From: an uncultured Ilumatobacter sp.
GTDB lineage: Bacteria; Actinomycetota; Acidimicrobiia; Acidimicrobiales; Ilumatobacteraceae
Length of the DNA: 9,717 bases
Direction of reading: 5' to 3'
NCBI GenBank assembly: GCA_937905835.1
Contig: CALCXK010000106.1
Location: 1 to 9,717 of the forward strand
Part shown: positions 6,893 to 9,717 of the stretch, piece by piece
How positions within the stretch are numbered: the first letter of the stretch is position 1
How the letters are laid out: each line of letters opens with the position of its first letter
Program-made: the position numbers and the translations under genes
The notes under the pieces: generated by a model
Told to the model about the DNA's origin: nothing
What the model saw: only the letters and a program-made list of their open reading frames with translations
Databases searched by the model: none

Positions 6893-7273
6893 CACGGCGA
6901 CTATCGGGCTGACAACATCTTCTTCGACGCCGATGGCAGCGTCGTCCTCCTTGACTTCCAGCTGACCGGGCTGGGCACTGGCGCATTTGACCTCGCCTAC
7001 TTCGTCACGCAGAGCCTGCTCCCCGATGTGGCAGCGGCCAACAGGCGTGCGCTGTTCGATCGCTACGTTGCCGCCGGGGTCTCTGAAGGCGACACCGCTG
7101 GCCTCTGGGAGAACTACCGAGTTGCTGCGCTGTTCTGCCTCGTGTACCCGATCGTCGCGGCGCGCGGCATGGACCTCGATGACCCGCGTTAATTCGCGCT
7201 TGTCGACACGATGAGTCGTCGGTGCAGTCGGGTGATCGAAGAGCTCGGCCTCGAAGACCTGCTCGGCGACTGA
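6893..7273 (+). pseudogene. Aminoglycoside phosphotransferase/CHK-like kinase, broken C-terminal half
   Basis: The frame reads HGDYRADNIFF (Brenner motif: catalytic Asp and Asn of the APH/choline-kinase-like fold), then VVLLDFQLTG (the metal-binding D-F-x of the activation segment) and GAFDLAYFVTQSL, all landmarks of the C-terminal lobe. An in-frame TAA at 7190-7192 interrupts it. The same frame then continues FALVDTMSRRCSRVIEELG and EDLL to TGA 7271-7273, which is how this family ends. The whole N-lobe (about 200 residues) is absent. The same frame is open back to the VOC/cupin TAG at 6779 (6782-6892), but that stretch has no kinase features. In the neighbouring frame, 6872-6892 reads FAALSTAPTT and could be the original run-up to HGDYR after a small deletion. 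A nonsense change plus loss of the ATP-binding lobe means no function is expected. Confidence 0.75.
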
Positions 7274-7331
7274 GATGGCAGATGGTTCGCTCATCGCAGC
7301 CACCTGGTTCATTGACGCAGATTGCTCAACC

Positions 7332-7363
7332 GAGAGCGCTGCTGTAGGCGTGGGGCGCTTCTC
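7332..7363 (-). terminator. Candidate hairpin after the MFS gene
   Basis: Positions 7332-7339 (GAGAGCGC) pair with 7355-7363 through 8 bp with one bulged base and a 15-base loop. The outer edge overlaps the first base beyond the MFS stop codon on the minus strand. No U-tract follows. It lies between the converging kinase remnant and the transporter gene and could serve either. Confidence 0.3.
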
Positions 7364-8550
7364 TACAGTCGGCGAGGCAAGAACGACGTGGCGATGGCGG
7401 CGCTCGCGAGGAGCACCGCGATCACGAGGTAGAGGAGCCAGAACGAGCCCAGTCCAAGCGCAATCGCTGCGATGACCGGTGCAAGCAGGAACGACGTCTC
7501 GCGCCATGTCGTAAAGATCGCGGTCATGGCGACCCGTTCCCGAGGTTTGACGAGGCGCATGAACGGGATGTTGCCGAGCATGTCGACTGCGGCGCCGCCC
7601 AACGCACCCGTGAGCCAGAAGACGAGGCCGAGCTGGCGGGCATCGCCGATGATCGCCAGCGCCACCATGCTGGCCGACATCACCCCGAGAGCACCGATGA
7701 TGACCGCGCGCGTACCGAGTCGATCAGCGGCGACGCGGACCATCGGGCTGATGAACAGCATTCCGCTTGCCGCCGAGAGAAAGACGCCTGCTACCCACGC
7801 CGGCAGACCGGACTCGACCACGTAGATCGGGCCGTAAACGAACAGCGCCGCCCAAAAGATCGCCCGGCTCGTGGTGATGGCGTAGGCAATCCTCAGATTT
7901 CGCTGGCGGAAGAACCGGACCATGCTGTGTACAGCGTTGGGGATTGCTGTGGTCGGTGTGAGGAGAACAGGATTTCGATGCAACCGAAGACGCCAGAAGT
8001 ACCAGGCCGTAAGGAGCGTCATCACGATCGAAATAAGAAACGGTGCTGATGTGTGTGCGTTGCTCCAGAGCCACACACCGAGTGTCGGACCGATGACCCA
8101 CGACGCGCCGATGTACACCATGCGGCGGGACTCGGTCGAGGTCAGATCCCGCTTACCGATGTAATCCATGATGTACAGCGACATGCACACCGCGAAGATC
8201 GACGCCTCGGCTGATCTCAGCCCGATAGCCAATACGAACAGTGGGCCATCGGCAACGAGGAACAGCCCTGCTGCAACAACAAGGAAACTCGATGCCAGCG
8301 TCACGACCCAGCGGCGTGGCATTTTTTGTTCGAGCCAACCGACGTTAATCGTGATCATGAGCGTGATCATCTGGCCACCGATGAAGGCGTACGACACCGC
8401 GGCTTTGGATCCGAGGGCCTCGAGCGCAGCGAGCGGCACGACGCCGACCATCACCGAACGCGACAGTCCCTCGAACCCGCCAAGCCGCGCCAACTCGACA
8501 GCTGCAGTCGCATCGACTTGCTCCAAGCCCTCAGGGCGGCGCCAGCGCAT
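7363..8550 (-). CDS. Major facilitator superfamily transporter
   Basis: 395 aa, typical MFS length. A cytoplasmic N-terminus of about 28 residues is followed by about 12 hydrophobic segments (roughly 31-46, 52-74, 81-100, 102-128, 146-163, 168-187, 222-247, 250-270, 282-301, 306-325, 352-366, 368-388). A basic loop at about 188-221 separates the two six-helix halves. The second-half signature VRVAADRLGTRAV (271-283) matches the MFS G-x-x-x-D-R-x-G-R-R loop. The first-half equivalent, GWLEQKMPRRWVV (71-83), keeps only the basic end. It is an integral membrane secondary transporter, exporter-like in pattern. The substrate cannot be read from the sequence and no partner gene gives a clue. ATG 8550 follows TAACCT at eight bases, supporting this start. 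Confidence 0.88.
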   Translation of the reverse strand: MRWRRPEGLEQVDATAAVELARLGGFEGLSRSVMVGVVPLAALEALGSKAAVSYAFIGGQMITLMITINVGWLEQKMPRRWVVTLASSFLVVAAGLFLVADGPLFVLAIGLRSAEASIFAVCMSLYIMDYIGKRDLTSTESRRMVYIGASWVIGPTLGVWLWSNAHTSAPFLISIVMTLLTAWYFWRLRLHRNPVLLTPTTAIPNAVHSMVRFFRQRNLRIAYAITTSRAIFWAALFVYGPIYVVESGLPAWVAGVFLSAASGMLFISPMVRVAADRLGTRAVIIGALGVMSASMVALAIIGDARQLGLVFWLTGALGGAAVDMLGNIPFMRLVKPRERVAMTAIFTTWRETSFLLAPVIAAIALGLGSFWLLYLVIAVLLASAAIATSFLPRRL

Positions 8551-8564
8551 GGGCCGCTAGGTTA
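8551..8564 (-). promoter_or_regulatory. -10 box for a near-leaderless MFS transcript
   Basis: On the minus strand TAACCT (8564-8559) fits TANNNT and is followed by eight bases and the ATG at 8550. A Shine-Dalgarno is absent and a -35 is not convincing. Confidence 0.4.
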
Positions 8565-8633
8565 CGCGACCCGGTCTGCGGATGACGCAGCCTGACACCG
8601 CAGTACAACGAGGGACTGAGGTCCCGTCGATGC

Positions 8634-8791
8634 TTGACCCCTCAAGACTGCCGGAGCGACGGCGCATCGGGCAAGGTCGTGTCTCAGCGGCTCGGCCACG
8701 CCGATATCGCTGTGACGAGGCGGGTGTGCCCGCTCAGGATGATCAGCTTGCTGCCGATGTCCTCGGTTCTGCGCTTGGTGGCAAAACGTGA
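8634..8791 (+). pseudogene. Tyrosine recombinase (phage integrase) C-terminal remnant with frameshift
   Basis: One frame reads GKVVSQRLGHADIAVT (to 8717). This is the integrase box II signature V-V-S-x-R-L-G-H-x-x-I-x-x-T, with its Arg and His. The expected tyrosine segment (D-T-Y-S-H) is missing. A different frame then gives VPAQDDQLAADVLGSALGGK and a TGA at 8789-8791, which resembles the usual tail after the tyrosine (L-P-x-x-Q-x-x-A-A-x-x-L-x-x-x-L). A small deletion therefore removed the nucleophile and shifted the frame. No SAM-like N-terminal domain or box I is present upstream, only 83 bases with no gene back to the MFS start. It is a dead integrase end, which indicates past integration of a mobile element here. 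Confidence 0.7.
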
Positions 8792-8833
8792 CCATGACCG
8801 AGCTGATAATAATCTGACCTGGTGTTATTCAGT

Positions 8834-8850
8834 GGGGTGTGAGCGAAATA
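8834..8850 (+). repeat. Left copy of a 17-bp imperfect inverted repeat
   Basis: GGGGTGTGAGCGAAATA matches the reverse complement of 9643-9659 at 16 of 17 positions. Its last 12 bases also match the complement of 9620-9631 exactly. In addition GGTGTTATT just to its left (8821-8829) recurs directly at 9638-9646. Together the copies bracket the small conserved gene. Confidence 0.6.
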
Positions 8851-8894
8851 GGTACAAGCCCTGTTGAGGGCGGTCGGCTCAGGCTCGTCGGGTC

Positions 8895-8926
8895 TTTCAC
8901 ACGGATTCTGAGAAGTTTTCACACGG
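8895..8926 (+). repeat. Direct repeat TTTCACACGG, two copies 22 bp apart
   Basis: The 10-mer occurs at 8895-8904 and 8917-8926, so the copies are offset by 22 bases, about two helical turns and on the same face of DNA. They lie just downstream of the small conserved gene's stop and near the integrase remnant. The arrangement would suit a dimeric DNA-binding protein or integrase arm sites, but function is unknown. Confidence 0.45.
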
Positions 8927-8938
8927 TGCTCTGGCGGG

Positions 8939-9400
8939 TTAGTGGCGTCCGGCGGTCGATTCGATTTGGTCCACGATGTAGTCGAGGACGGCTTGGTCGA
9001 CGTCGAAGATGCCGGTGCCGAGAGTCTGTGAGTGTTCGTTCCAACTGATTGCGATCGAGTCGTAATCGCCAGTAGCGAGTAGTGCGTCAAGGTGGCCTAT
9101 CGCTGAGTCGATGGCTGTCTTGGCTGTTGCTGACAAGCTCCGATAACCACCATTTTGTCCGGTGGGGATACCAGTAGCGCGTGGTGGTTGAACGCATTCG
9201 TACGGTCGGATTATTGCGTTACCTCCGCCAGGGTGACAGCTGTGAGTCGTGTCGATTTTGCGTTGATGTTCGTAGAACTGGGCTTCGTTGTCGTTGAAGA
9301 CAAATAAGGTGCGCGCGAAGTTGGCTTGGTCAATCATCCAGGCGAAATCACCGTCACGGTTTGCGCCTTGGAACTTGCTCTTGATTACTTGGATCGTCAC
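8939..9400 (-). CDS. Small phage-style conserved protein of unknown function (GGGNA / GIPTG / LGTGIF motifs)
   Basis: 153 aa from GTG 9400. The protein has the look of a compact conserved domain: VTIQVIKSKF at the start, TLFVFNDNEAQFYEHQ (31-46), a glycine loop HPGGGNAIIRP (56-66), PPRATGIPTGQNGGYRSL (72-89), a helix-rich middle, and SIAISWNEHSQTLGTGIFDV (115-134). I cannot name the family with certainty. The N-term-GGGNA, middle G-G-Y and late LGTGIF pattern loosely recalls macro domains, which bind ADP-ribose; this is a weak inference. The frame is open up to a GTG at 9631, but that 77-residue extension is compositionally unlike a protein and crosses a strong terminator hairpin. GTG 9400 has GGAG four bases upstream (9408-9405) and coincides with the start of the conserved part. 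Base composition looks less GC-rich than its neighbours, fitting transfer. Confidence 0.7.
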   Translation of the reverse strand: MTIQVIKSKFQGANRDGDFAWMIDQANFARTLFVFNDNEAQFYEHQRKIDTTHSCHPGGGNAIIRPYECVQPPRATGIPTGQNGGYRSLSATAKTAIDSAIGHLDALLATGDYDSIAISWNEHSQTLGTGIFDVDQAVLDYIVDQIESTAGRH

Positions 9401-9404
9401 GCTG

Positions 9405-9410
9405 CTCCAC
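9405..9410 (-). promoter_or_regulatory. Shine-Dalgarno that decides the start of the small conserved gene
   Basis: GTGGAG on the minus strand (9410-9405) lies four bases before GTG 9400. It is the only clear ribosome-binding site in the window and is slightly closer to the start than usual. It supports 9400 over the distal GTG at 9631. Confidence 0.4.
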
Positions 9411-9582
9411 TCTGGTTGCTGCGAAACCGCAACACTATTTCGATTGTTGCCGCTCCAGAGGCGACACGTTACAGCCAGAGCCCTGACGGTCACACGAGTC
9501 CGCGCGCGGCGAAAGCAGCTGTGCGGTATGGGTGCGCTCTGGTGGTTGGCGCCGCGAACCTCGGTGCCCAAGGTGAAAAACG

Positions 9583-9620
9583 AAACGAGGCGCCCGGCTA
9601 GCTCGCCGAACGCCTCGTTT
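9583..9620. terminator. Strong two-part hairpin, bidirectional terminator
   Basis: AAACGAGGCG (9583-9592) pairs perfectly with CGCCTCGTTT (9611-9620). Inside, after a 2+2 internal loop, CGGC (9595-9598) pairs with GCCG (9605-9608) around a 6-base loop. On the minus strand the stem is followed by CGTTTTTC, and on the plus strand by ATTTC, so both directions have a T-rich tail, the minus one better. It would stop transcripts entering from the right edge before the small conserved gene. Confidence 0.6.
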
Positions 9621-9634
9621 ATTTCGCTCACTAG

Positions 9635-9660
9635 AGGGGTGTTATTTCGCTAACACCCCT
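9635..9660. repeat. Perfect 10-bp-stem palindrome
   Basis: AGGGGTGTTA (9635-9644) and TAACACCCCT (9651-9660) are exact inverted repeats around the 6-base centre TTTCGC. The sequence TTATTTCGCT, which runs through the centre, also occurs 23 bases to the left (9619-9628). There is no T-tract on either side, so an operator, recombination site or element end is more likely than a terminator. Confidence 0.55.
9643..9659 (-). repeat. Right copy of the 17-bp imperfect inverted repeat
   Basis: The minus strand reads GGGGTGTTAGCGAAATA, one mismatch from 8834-8850. It occupies one half of the palindrome at 9635-9660. The 826-bp segment bracketed by the two copies holds the small conserved gene and its terminator. 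Confidence 0.6.
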
Positions 9661-9717
9661 ACGTGGGGGATGAGTAGAAATCAATAACCCCTGCCTCAAG
9701 AAATGGGGGAACTCCAG
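9661..9717. other. Right edge, no gene seen; diffuse repeats
   Basis: No coding sequence is recognisable. TAAC(AC)CCCT followed by TGGGGGA occurs twice: 9651-9660 with 9664-9670, and 9685-9692 with 9704-9710. This makes a second, degenerate hairpin-like unit. The window ends before it can be seen whether the series continues. Confidence 0.3.

Noticed and set aside
6836..7507. 223-residue minus-strand ORF
   Set aside because: It is the shadow of the kinase remnant and of the MFS 3' end. The plus strand carries the recognisable HGDYRADN and DFQ motifs.
8839..9048. Plus-strand ORF starting V-S-E-I at the left inverted repeat
   Set aside because: It runs antisense into the small conserved gene, shows no recognisable motif, and shares its first codons with the right edge only because of the inverted repeat.
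9401..9631. 77-residue N-terminal extension of the small conserved protein
   Set aside because: It would be translated through a strong terminator hairpin, has an R/S/A-rich shadow-like composition, and the conserved domain with its Shine-Dalgarno begins at 9400.
9635..9660. Integron attC site
   Set aside because: The palindrome lacks the GTTRRRY/RYYYAAC core pair with the required spacing, and no integron integrase is present.
8551..9717. CRISPR array or tRNA gene at the integration edge
   Set aside because: Repeats are too few and not regularly spaced for CRISPR, and no cloverleaf or CCA-ended 3' fragment could be found by eye.

Overview
The window looks like a chromosomal segment of a high-GC actinobacterium. 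An Acidimicrobiia/Ilumatobacter-type organism is my best guess. The reasons are GC-rich codon use, a coenzyme F420 ligase (CofE) fragment, a GNAT-first Pat-type acetyltransferase, and gene starts placed 6-8 bases after TANNNT -10 boxes with no Shine-Dalgarno, which is the leaderless arrangement common in actinobacteria. The taxonomic call is inference from protein style only.

Layout, left to right. Positions 1-146 hold the 3' end of cofE (+). A short convergent spacer follows, then an M20 family metallopeptidase (331-1680, -). Next is a large protein with an N-terminal GNAT domain and a C-terminal ADP-forming acyl-CoA synthetase-like part (1777-4353, -). It is transcribed divergently from an HDAC/AcuC-type deacetylase (4420-5427, +). 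A 52-codon remnant of an alpha/beta hydrolase that keeps its start and -10 box (5433-5591, -) lies before an unusual VOC plus two-cupin protein (5657-6781, +). A broken aminoglycoside phosphotransferase-like gene (6893-7273, +) and an MFS transporter (7363-8550, -) come next.

The right end (8551-9717) is accessory in character. It holds a frameshifted tyrosine recombinase C-terminus (8634-8791), a 22-bp-spaced direct repeat, and a small phage-style conserved protein of unknown function (8939-9400, -). It also has a strong two-part terminator hairpin (9583-9620) and a perfect 10-bp-stem palindrome (9635-9660). A 17-bp imperfect inverted repeat brackets the small gene (8834-8850 and 9643-9659).

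How the genes may work together: the divergent GNAT-synthetase-like protein and HDAC-like deacetylase form a plausible lysine-acetylation writer/eraser pair, probably controlling acyl-CoA synthetases. The synthetase-like part of the writer lacks both phosphate-relay histidines, so it is more likely a regulatory acyl-CoA/nucleotide-binding module than an enzyme. The rest of the window shows decay (three broken genes) and one possible inserted cassette at the right edge.
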